Below are positions 55,919-64,000 of a stretch of 64,000 bases of DNA, piece after piece. The number at the start of each line of letters is the position of its first letter. The stretch's first letter is position 1. The notes beneath the pieces were generated by a model. It saw nothing but the letters and a program-made list of their open reading frames with translations. It had not been told where the DNA came from and ran no database searches. Source of the stretch: Cryptomeria japonica (taxonomy: Eukaryota; Streptophyta; Pinopsida; Cupressales; Cupressaceae). The stretch covers positions 461,990,072 to 462,054,071 of the forward strand of contig NC_081406.1 of assembly GCF_030272615.1 (NCBI RefSeq), read 5' to 3'. A program made the translations under genes and the position numbers.

Positions 55919-57438
55919 ATGCATAATAGAAGAAGAGATGCCAGAGGTAGATTTATGCCCACTCATACTACTCATGCAGAAGATAATTTTCTAGATATAA
56001 ACACTTTTGCTAAACTGTATCAGGTCCCACAAAATTTGAATCACCCGGAGTCTGAATTTCTAGAAGGTAGTCTTCAGTTCCTTTTTGGTCTACAAGAAGA
56101 AGAATTTCCTATAGTAACAACCCCCACAAGTCCAATGTAAGGGAACCCACCTCCTGTTGGGAATAATCCACCACCACCACTTGGTCCAACATTTGAGTTT
56201 CCCATCTCTGACCAGCATGATAATGCTAACCTCAAGAACATTCCAACATCTTCACTTCCTAAATTCTATAGGTTGGTGATAGAGGATCCGGATATAGTTC
56301 TTTTTGAGTTTGATGTTCTTTGTAGGAATTTTGACTATACTACATATGCCCATAGACTCAAAATTTTTCCAGCCACTTTGAAGGAGTCATCCTTGAGATG
56401 GTTTATGAGCTTGGGTAGTAGCACAATCAACACATGGGATGAGATGAAATGATTGTTTCTTGCAAAATATAAAGAGTATTGTAGATGCACTGATAATCAT
56501 GGGGATGATATATTTAGAATGACACAAACTAAAGATGAGAGGCTTGAGGATTATCTGGAACAGTTTTGTTTAGTGTCAAGAAGTCCAAGCATAGTACTCT
56601 GAATGAAGATTCCCTCAAATTGATATTCTTGAGGGGTATCAGTGATGAATGCACCAATTCCTTAGATCTCATGGGAGGAGGTGACATTACACAATCTACT
56701 TGGGCTGAAATAGGACAAATTTGCAAGAAGTATTCCAGATCTACTTCTAAGAAGAATAGGAGATTTAAGCTAGGGGCACCATCATCATCAACTGGAACTG
56801 GAGTTTCTAGATTGGAACTTAGCCATTTGTTAAAAGATTTCAAGGAGGACATTATAAATAATATGGCTACTCAGTTGGATACATTGGCAGCTAAGAAGAA
56901 GCATGAGGAAGCTGATGCATTTCGTGCAGAATTCTATCCTCATTGTAAGTAGCGGAAGAAAGATTGCAGATGTAAGATGGTTGCAAATGTTGAGGCACCT
57001 GATTTCAAACCAATTCAAGGTGAGGATGAACAAGTCTTCTATGTTGCTCAAAGAAGACCAAATTTTCAAAGACAAGGTATGCCACCTGATCCACTTTCCT
57101 TTTCTAGTTATAGTGGTAATTCTTATGCACCAAATAACCAATGGCAACCACAATATTCTCAAAATTTTGGTAACTATCCACATTGGTATGGATCACAAGG
57201 CCAAGGAAAACAATTTGCTAATCAAATCCCCCAGTGGCAGCAACCACAAGGAAACTGGTACCCACCTCAGGGTTTAGGGAACCAGTTTCAAGGGAATTGG
57301 CAACCTACCTCTCAATGGAGGGGAAACCCATCATGGTCATCCCAATCTTCTGGATATCAGCCCCCTGCTCACCAGCCACAACCTCCTGCTTTAATGCCTC
57401 CTCCTGCAGCTATAGCTGCACCTCCTAAGTCAATGTAG
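55919..57438 (+). pseudogene. Athila-like gypsy gag
   Basis: ATG at 55919 (MHNRRRDARGRFMPTH). The capsid region follows after one stop: LPKFYRLVIEDPDIVLFEFD, LKIFPATLKESSLRWFMSLG, INTWDEMK-stop-LFLAKYKEY. A frameshift occurs near 56570. Then LKLIFLRGISDECTNSLDLM, the region around KKKHEEADAFRAEFYPHCK, and a long Gln/Trp/Gly/Pro-rich tail (57060-57430: QWQPQYSQNFGNYPHWYG, QWQQPQGNWYPPQGLGNQFQ). No standard CCHC knuckle is intact; a YPHCK...DCRC remnant may be one. It would form virus-like particles. Confidence 0.8.
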
Positions 57439-57453
57439 CTGCCTACTCAACCG

Positions 57454-58575
57454 TTGCCTAATCCAAATATCAAATCTCAGCAACAACAACAAGCTTATTC
57501 AGCTGATGCTAATCAATACCCAGCCTATTCTTTATCACTAGATGATATTCACCTTCGATTTAGGACAACTCTACTTGATCCCTCTCATCTAGTTATTACT
57601 GAGGTACAAGAAGAGCAACCAATCTTTGATCCTAAAGATGTAATACCTCAGAATCAAATATTACCACCATTTCCCCATAGATTGAAAGACAAAGAAGTTT
57701 CCACTGAACAAAAACAAAGCTTTGATATTCTCGATCAACTGAAGCACATTTGTGTTAAAATTCCATTGTTGCAAGCAATAAAGGATGTCCCAATATATGG
57801 TAAGGCATTGAGAGAAGCATGCCTAAAGAAACTTGGCAGAAAGAAAAATGATCCACAAATAGTTCATGTTATGGGTCAATTGGCTGATATTATGTTAGTA
57901 AAAATTGCTATTCCAAAGTATTCTGATCCAGGTAGTCCTATTGTGAGTATAGTCATTAATGGCAGTCAAATAAAAAATGTTTTAGTTGATCTAGGGACAG
58001 CCATTAATGTAATGACAAGGGAAGTAATGAAATATCTAGAGATAGATAGTTTAAGAGCTACACCCACAGTTCTCCAACTTGCTGATGGCTCTGCACTAAG
58101 ACCTGATGGTATCATAGAGGATATAGTAGTTATTCTAGATTCCTAGGAATATCCTGCAGACTTTATGATTTTATCTCCAAAAGCAACATTGGGGGGATAT
58201 CCAGTCATTTTGGGAAGACCATGGTTTTCCATAGCTGATGCATATATTGGGTGTAGATCAGGGGACATGAGTATTTCAGATGGCAGTTCCACAAAAACAT
58301 TAGCCTTGTATTCCCCAACACAACCTCAGCTTGAGAAGCAATAGGCTGTTTGGCCTATTTTGGGCAAGGAATTTGAAGAAATTGACTCTATTAATCACCT
58401 TATGATGATTAATCAAGTGCCACTCATTCAGCTATATGATGAAGAATCAATATTTTATAAGGTCCTAATATATAAATTAATAGAAGACCAAGAATTGTAG
58501 GAATTGGTTCCGAATATTGTAGGTTTGGACTTTCCTACAGCCACTGATATCTTGCATACCTTGTTGCCGTAGGAA
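57454..58575 (+). pseudogene. Athila-like protease and linker
   Basis: Frame 57454-58146 gives FPHRLKDKEVSTEQKQSFDI, KHICVKIPLLQAIKDVPIYG and, after a spacer, IVINGSQIKNVLVDLGTAIN (protease active-site region; D-L-G-T where D-[LS]-G-A is usual). It continues past a TAG at 58144 with ILSPKATLGGYPVILGRPWF, the conserved protease end. Then a decayed linker to RT follows with stops near 58340, 58497 and 58570. Confidence 0.85.
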
Positions 58576-59118
58576 TTGTCTTATTCTCATTTTTTTGATA
58601 TAAATCAGATTGATCTTACTATCAAGATAGAGGTGGGATGGAATAAATATTCAAACATCAATAAGAATATAGCAGGCACTCAAAAGGATAGCCTAGTAGA
58701 CTTGCTGAAACTCCATAGAAATGATTTTGCATGGGATTACAAGGATATGAATGGAATTGATCCAGCAGTTTGTACTCATCGCATTTACATAAAGGATGAG
58801 TGTTGCCCCCTCAGACAACCTCAAAGAAGAGTCAACCCTGCCTTGAAGGAGATAGTTAAAGAAGAATTGCATAAATTTTTGAAAGATGGGTTTATCTATC
58901 CTATCTCTGACAGTCAATGGATATCACCTTTGGTGATAATTCCTAAAAAGGGAGGCAAATGGAGAGTATGTGTTGATTATAGAGCCTTGAACTTAGCCAC
59001 AAGGAAGGATCATTTTCCACTGCCATTTGTGGATCAGGTATTGGATTCTCTTGCTGGTAAGAGATATTTTTCATTCCTAGATGGATTATGTCGCTATAAT
59101 CATATACAAAGAGCTCCT
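58576..59118 (+). pseudogene. Athila-like RT, truncated
   Basis: Starts in a 5' RT segment, then FAWDYKDMNGIDPAVCTHRI, RRVNPALKEIVKEELHKFLK, GFIYPISDSQWISPLVIIPK, KGGKWRVCVDYRALN, RKDHFPLPFVDQVLDSLAGK and YFSFLDGLCRYNHIQ. The first catalytic aspartate region (S/FLDG-CRYN) is there. Homology stops at APD near 59118, before YDD, RNase H and integrase. The sequence that follows is unrelated, so an insertion or recombination truncated it. Confidence 0.9.
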
Positions 59119-59445
59119 GACACTAGTACATTTGGGTCAAGATTTCAACGGCCAATCGTTGGATTTCCGACCACATTTCATCGCTCTACCGACAAAAATG
59201 GCTGTCGAAAACTTTGCGTCGAAAGTTCTGACTATCCTCATGGTCATCGCAATTTTGACATTACCACAACCTTTTTGACGGCCACCATGCATGCTCATTC
59301 CGCGAATGAATACCATCACCATCTCAGGCTGTCATCAGAATTCTGACACCAAAGTATAAAATTCCAACTGAGGAGTGCCATGGGATGCAAAGAATCCTTA
59401 TCGGGCATTTCAATAGTGGGCACTGGAATTCCGACGATGAGAGAT
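59119..59445 (+). mobile_element. Candidate CACTA-like terminus
   Basis: Starts CACTAGTACATTTGGGTCAA where RT homology ends. It is richer in CpG than its surroundings and has repeated CCGAC/GTCGAAA words (two GTCGAAA, three CCGAC), a pattern seen in subterminal repeats of CACTA transposons. No matching CCCAAATGTACTAGTG end was found to the right, so this stays a guess. It is directly followed by the inverted-repeat structure. Confidence 0.3.
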
Positions 59446-59953
59446 GATGTGGGTCAAACGGCTTTGCCATCGGTGCATGAAAGCATTGAACGAGTTCTAC
59501 TTTTAAAAATTACATGAAACATTTTTAATTTATTTGATTCAGTGTTATTTGCAAAAAATGATTATCAATGATGTTTCCTTTCTCCAAGAATTGTCTACGA
59601 CCTTTCCGTCAGATAATATGTAACATCGAATGACTAAATTTTTTCTTTACAATTGCTTATTTAATTTAAGTATTATCTCAGCGTGAATTAAAATTTATAT
59701 CTGTATGGAAGCAGAACATACAATTTGAAGAGTCTCTTGCATGCAAATTGCCTAAAAGAAAGCAAGTAGACATTATCTTGAATGACATGGAAACAAGCTC
59801 ATCTACTACCTAGAAGAGAGCAATTGGAGAATGGCAGAGGAACATGTTTAAGGGTGATAAATAGATAGATAGTATGCAATACAAACAAACAATGTCTGGA
59901 GTGTCTGATGTGACGTCTCTAATTTATGTCCAGAGGGTCTAACTAGTTTTTGA

Positions 59954-60544
59954 GTTCCTACAAAACCTATTGGGCCATGCTTGGAGGAAATCAATGTGTT
60001 TGTGCAAGGAGCACCTTTTTTCTATTATGAAAATGATACTTTTGCACCTAGGGATATTTGGAAGTCAATATCCAAAAATTTCTATAGTGTGGAATAAGAG
60101 TTGGCGGACTCAAAGTATAATTGTCAGCTTTCAGAAGACCAAGAGGTTATGTACACAATCTCCCAATAGAAGAGCGACCACAAGAATTACCTCTCCCCCC
60201 AATGACTATTCAGGAGGCACTTCCTCAAACAAAGGACTATTGGCCTCCATGGGATCAAAGAAAACAATTAAAGCATAGACTCTAGATGATGTGGTGGTGT
60301 CCTCCGTGAAGAACTCCACACTATAATTGAAAATTCACAAGGGAAACTGCAAGATAGTGAAGAGAAATACAATCTTGAAAAGTGGGAAGAATGGATCTTG
60401 GTTTGGGTGGGGCCAAGTCAGGTGGCTCCTCTAGAGGTTGACGAGATAGAAATCATATTAGGATTTGAAAAAGATCACACTCATGGAACTTCGTGTGTGA
60501 GTGATCGATTGTGGTGTTTGGGTAATGCATTCCAAATAGATACA
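59954..60544 (+). pseudogene. DRM-type DNA methyltransferase fragment, left arm
   Basis: DRM enzymes add de novo cytosine methylation in RNA-directed DNA methylation and carry methyltransferase motifs in rearranged order. Frame pieces read APFFYYENDTFAPRDIWKSI, ELADSKYNC, GYVHNLPIEER, PLPPMTIQEALPQTKDYWPP with WDQRKQLK, REELHTIIENSQG, WILVWVGPSQVAPLEVDEIE and ILGFEKDHTHG, ending LGNAFQIDT. These match in order the DRM region PPFFYYEN, DSKYFC, GYIHNLPI, WWPSWD-R, LVWVGKNKAAPLEPDEMESI and LGNSFQVDTVAYHLS. Motifs I (FTGIGGG) and IV (catalytic Cys) are beyond the fragment. Frame slips and stops exclude an enzyme. No introns are evident, so retroposition is possible. Confidence 0.85.
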
Positions 60545-60604
60545 GTCTTGATGGCATGCAAATGTATCTATTTGGAATGCAACTGTATCTATTTGGAATG
60601 CAAT
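60545..60604. other. Spacer with repeated 21-bp codon unit
   Basis: The loop of the inverted repeat. Together with the adjoining arm edges it contains several copies of a 20-21-bp unit TGTATCTATTTGGAATGCAA, whose complement encodes AFQIDTI/V. On the minus strand the DRM frame thus reads FQIDT three times in a row before ending in ACHQDC. Confidence 0.9.
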
Positions 60605-61195
60605 TGTATCTATTTGGAATGCATTACCCAAACACCGCAATCGATCACTCACACACGAAGTTCCATGAGTGTGATCTTTTTCAAATCCTAATATGATTTC
60701 TATCTCATCAACCTCTAGAGGATCCACCTGACTTGGCCCCACCCAAACCAAGATCCATTCTTCCCACTTTTCAAGATTGTATTTCTCTTCACTATCTTGT
60801 AGTTTCCCTCATGAATTTTCAATTATAGTGTAGAGTTCTCCACGGAGGACAACACCACATCATCTAGAGTCTATGCTTTAATTTTTTTCTTTGATCCCAT
60901 GGAGGCCAATAGTCCTCTATTTGAGGAAGTGCTTCCTGAATAGTCATGGGGGGGAGAGGTAATTCTTGAAATCGCTCTTCTATTGGGAGATTGTGTACAT
61001 AACCTTTTGGTCTTCTGAAAGCTGACAATTATACTTCGAGTCCGCCAACTCTTGTTCCACACTATAGAAATTTTTGGATATTGACTTCCAAATATCCCTA
61101 GGTGCAAAAGTATCATTCTCATAATAGAAAAAAGGTTCTCCTTGAATGAACACATTGATTTCCTCCAAGCGTGGCCCAATAGGTTTTGCAGGAAC
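60605..61195 (-). pseudogene. DRM-type DNA methyltransferase fragment, right arm
   Basis: Inverted second copy of the left-arm fragment. Differences are mostly single substitutions, for example INVFIQGEPFFYYEN against INVFVQGAPFFYYEN, and EEIRF- against EERP-type changes. Here the SVEQELADSKYNC stretch lacks the stop present in the left arm (TAA in place of CAA), so this arm is slightly closer to the parental gene. It ends LGNAFQIDTIAFQIDT at the spacer. Not an enzyme. Confidence 0.85.
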
Positions 61196-61705
61196 TCCAA
61201 AACCAGTTAGACACTCCGGACATAAATTAGAGACGTCACATGAGACACTCCAGACATTGTTTGTTTGTATTGCATACTATCTATCTATTTATCACCCTTA
61301 AACACTTTCCTCTGCCATTCTCCAATTGCTCTCTTCTAGGCAGCTGATGAGCTTGTTTCCATGTCATTCAAGATGATGCCTGCTTGCTTTCTTTTAGGAA
61401 ATTTGCTTGCACATGACTCTTGGACTTGCATGTTCTGCTTCCGTACAGATATAAATTTTAATTCATGCTGAGATAATAATTAAATAAAATAAGCATTTGT
61501 AATGAAAAGATTTCATCATTTGATGTTACATATTATCTAACAGAAAGGTCATAGACAATTCTTGGAGAAAAGAAACATCATTGATAATCATTTTTTGCAA
61601 ATAACACTGAATCAAATAAATTAAAAATGTTTCATGTAATTTTTAAAAGTAGAACTCATTCAATGCTTTCATGCACCAATGGCAAAGCCGTCTGACCCAC
61701 ACCAT

Positions 61706-62197
61706 TATGCATAATAGAACAAATCAATATAATAGGCTATTATAAAGAATATATACAAAAATATGAAAGAACATTAAATTACCATTACAAACCCATAAAC
61801 CATTAAATAGTGAAAATAGATATAAATTTGTAAATGTCTCCCTATAAACACCACAACCATAACCAAAACAAAAAAATTTCTTACCCGCAAAAACTTAGCT
61901 AGTGAGTTGCAAGTCTACAACATCTCTCAGATGATCAAACCATTTCTTAATTTTGTTCTTCTGGTTAGTCAATGGATTTAGTTGCATGTTCAAGTTTACT
62001 ATTTGAAGCCTTCTATTTCGCTATATTTGAGACATAATAAAATTCTTGTGAGTCGGAAATTGATTTAGGAGTTACGTGTGAAGAATTTGGCAAAGTAAAT
62101 GATGACAATCAAACTCAAAATTTTTTTGTCTTGATTAAAGACTTTTATCCTAATGGCATTAAATTAAAGTTCTTTCTCTATTTTTTGGTGATCTCTA
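61706..62197. other. Intergenic, nothing recognised
   Basis: AT-rich. The gypsy RT does not resume here, so the truncated element is not completed on this side. Confidence 0.5.
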
Positions 62198-62293
62198 GAG
62201 TAGAGGTTGCTTTGCATCGACTTGGGATACATTTAACTTGTGTTGTATCTGCGGAAATATGTATCCTAGGATGATGCAATGCAACCTCTGCTC
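62198..62293 (+). ncRNA. miRNA-precursor-like stem-loop (candidate)
   Basis: AGAGGTTGCTTTGCATCGAC..GGATACAT (62202-62232) pairs with ATGTATCCTAGG..GATGCAATGCAACCTCT (62259-62289): 26 of 31 positions complementary, plus three to four further outer pairs including one G-U, with a 26-nt loop. Length, mismatch number and loop fit a plant miRNA precursor, but a small foldback MITE or the edge of the following repeat is equally possible. No expression evidence. Confidence 0.35.
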
Positions 62294-62817
62294 CACCAAT
62301 ACCAGATAGAAGAGAAAGTACTTTAATTTAAAGCCATCACAATAAAATGCTTTCAAGACATATATTAGGTATAAAAGGAAGCCTACCTTGTCATTTGAAG
62401 GGGTTTACCTACAATTCAAGTGATCTCTTAATTATAAAATGAATTCAATTCCAAGTGAACGTGCAATCAAGCATTCATCAAGAATTGAAGGAGAAATCAA
62501 GTTAATAAAGATATCATCTTTTAAATTAAGAAATGGGCAGGAGATTAAGAATACAAACCTTCCATATTGCACACTTCAAGGTATATTAAAATCAACTGAA
62601 AGTGTATTCATTTAGGGACCTTTCATAAAATATTCTCAACTTACATATCATAAAAGAATTTGCTCCACCAATATGAGATAGAAGAGAAAGTACTTTAATA
62701 AAAAGCCATCGGGATAAAATGCTTTCAAGACATATAAAATCAAGTGATCTCTTAGTTATAAAATCAATTCAATTCCAAGTGATTAGGCAATCAAGCATTG
62801 AAGGAGAATTCAAGTTG
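62290..62817 (+). repeat. Imperfect direct duplication
   Basis: GCTCCACCAATA...GATAGAAGAGAAAGTAC at 62290 recurs at 62662. Both copies run through ATAAAATGCTTTCAAGACATAT, CAAGTGATCTCTTA.TTATAAAAT and CAATCAAGCATT to GAAGGAGAA.TCAAGTT (ends about 62502 and 62817). The first copy has about 50 extra bases in the middle. Copies are about 160-210 bp. Confidence 0.85.
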
Positions 62818-62939
62818 GTGCAGGTGAATTTGGAAGACAAAAGGACTCAATGAAGCCAGTAAAGACTTTTGAAGGTCTTAGGAGTGAAGAGCCAATCAAT
62901 TATGCACACAATGAAGCCATTAAAGACAATCACCATTAG

Positions 62940-63124
62940 CATAGATTGCAGGATATGCACAAGATGTGTTTGAAATGGATTTAGAAACTTCCAACCAAAT
63001 GTGATTAATGAGTATAGATGTTGTAGTGCAACTGCCAAGGTACACATGCATGCAAAATATGTAAGCTTAGATAAGGCACATGAACTATTTGACATAATGC
63101 CTCAAAGATCACCCAATATCCAAT
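62940..63124 (+). pseudogene. PPR protein relic
   Basis: Reads GYAQDVFEMDLETSNQM (about 62952-63000), DVVV (about 63018) and, after a frame slip, VHMHAKYVSLDKAHELFDIM with PQR (63040-63111). This matches the PLS-class PPR series GYAQNGF-EALETF-QM, DVVV-ALVDMYAKCGS-DKA-ELFD-MPQR. It has stops and frameshifts. Similar in class to the relic at 2310 but a different repeat, and not a duplicate by eye. Confidence 0.6.
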
Positions 63125-64000
63125 GACGGTTAGGAGAAAGAAAACATCAATTTTTTCATAATCTTAAATATTTCTTTATTCATCACTATAAATCTATTAT
63201 GAATATAGTGTCAATATTGCAGAAATTTATTCTATTATGAATGCAATATTTAGGGATGTAATCTTTATATTTTTTTTTTAATTAGGAAAAGGTCCTAATA
63301 CAATCCCCAACTAATTAATCTACAGAAAGATACCACTAAAGAAAGAAATTCAATCCTCACTACTATGGTCTTGATGGCTTTTAAGACACTTGGATTCCTA
63401 TTTTGGCCCGCTTTTCCTTGACCCTATGTTAAGATAGTAAACTAGTTTGAGAGAATCCATTGGGTGGGAAATTGTGTATGGTTGCAATTATTTTCATGCA
63501 TGGAAAGTGATTTAAAGTTTGGACCAATAGAGGATAAGTATTTCTTGAACCTTCAACGACATGTGTAGAGCACCGCATAGATGTTTCTCGATTATTGAAC
63601 TCTTTGAATATGTAAGTAAATTATTTTTGGTTGATGACACAGTAAGTGTGGTATTTGTCTTTTCGATATGTTGTGGATAATATTAATCAAATATGGAATT
63701 TTTTTGATGCTATATACACTATGTTTTGGATTGAATTTAGGTAAGTGAAGAGGTAATGGAAGAATAAAAGAGGTACACAAAAGAAGAAGAGTGAAATAGG
63801 TGGTTTGGGATGGAGGTTACAAGTATATATGATAATTTGTATGGATAATTTGTTGTCTATAAAGAGGCAAATAAGCTATCACAACTTCAACATGAATGAA
63901 TGCCTCATCTACAGAAGTAAAAGGTACCTCTAATGGTTTCAAAATTTGTCAAAATAGTTATGATATACCAAATAATCAAGTGGAATATCCTCTAGGTAAC
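63125..64000. other. Intergenic, nothing recognised
   Basis: AT-rich with no supported gene on either strand. Confidence 0.5.

Larger units (their letters stand above)
59446..61705. repeat. 2.26-kb inverted repeat carrying DRM fragments
   Basis: Left arm 59446-60544 (1099 bp) and right arm 60605-61705 (1101 bp) are reverse complements with few mismatches and small indels along their whole length, around a 60-bp spacer. Outer ends read ATGATGTGGGTCAAACGGC and its complement, GCCGTCTGACCCACACCAT. The arms contain about 500 bp of AT-rich non-coding DNA outside and the DRM methyltransferase fragment inside. Transcription through it would give a perfect-looking long hairpin. The origin could be a foldback transposon that captured a gene, or an inverted duplication. 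Confidence 0.95.

Noticed and set aside
59970-60278. 102-codon frame MGHAWRKSMCLCK... and its mirror at 60871-61200
   Set aside because: Wrong frame of the DRM fragment; the DRM motifs are in the other frames.
60398-60751. Two 97-codon frames on opposite strands with nearly the same product
   Set aside because: Not a divergent gene pair. They are the two arms of the inverted repeat, each reading the DRM fragment.
61705-64000. Right-hand end of a CACTA transposon
   Set aside because: I looked for the complement of CACTAGTACATTTGGG and found none, so the element at 59119 has no confirmed partner end.
1-64000. tRNA, rRNA or CRISPR arrays
   Set aside because: No cloverleaf, rRNA signature or regularly spaced repeats were recognised. 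The short regular repeats present are LTR minisatellites and polypurine arrays.

Overview
This window looks like transposon-dominated nuclear DNA from a seed plant with a very large genome. A conifer or other gymnosperm is my guess, but the sequence does not prove it. The DNA is AT-rich and contains no intact host gene. Nearly all recognisable coding sequence is retroelement: Ty1/copia of Sirevirus type, Ty3/gypsy, and a plant L1 LINE with an RNase H domain. Host-gene traces are limited to relics: two PPR fragments, a coiled-coil relic, and two inverted copies of part of a DRM-type DNA methyltransferase.

Layout. Positions 1-6.5 kb are AT-rich, with a weak LTR-like block, a PPR relic, a LINE tail and a (GA)n tract. 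From 6.5 to 18.1 kb lies a decayed minus-strand copia element. Its gag is interrupted by a second element (9656-14754, perfect CATCT target duplication) carrying a roughly 960-codon reading frame unrelated to gag-pol, and by a solo LTR (15356-16393, TGAAC duplication). At 18.1-18.9 kb is an in-frame coiled-coil relic with only TAG stops. From 19.4 to about 28 kb is a plus-strand gypsy element that keeps LTR, leader, gag, protease and the integrase C-terminus but has lost RT, RNase H and most of integrase. At 28.7-30.6 kb the 3' end of a related element lies inverted, fused at 30.6 kb to a plus-strand gag fragment with an internal 533-bp tandem duplication.

From 31.9 to 54.6 kb a single LINE (ORF1, APE endonuclease, RT, zf-RVT, RNase H) is split by two sister copia elements, both on the minus strand (33077-41830 and 46018-53724). 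The first holds another solo LTR (38216-39257, ATCTT duplication), and the second preserves the matching empty site. A gypsy element with an Athila-type primer-binding site follows (LTR 54560-55825, gag, protease, partial RT) and breaks off near 59.1 kb.

The most unusual object is at 59446-61705: two arms of about 1.1 kb in inverted orientation around a 60-bp spacer. Each arm carries the same fragment of a DRM de novo DNA methyltransferase. A read-through transcript would fold into a long hairpin matching an RNA-directed DNA methylation enzyme. The right end of the window holds a miRNA-precursor-like stem-loop (62198-62293), a direct duplication and a second PPR relic. No tRNA, rRNA, CRISPR or intact protein-coding host gene was seen.
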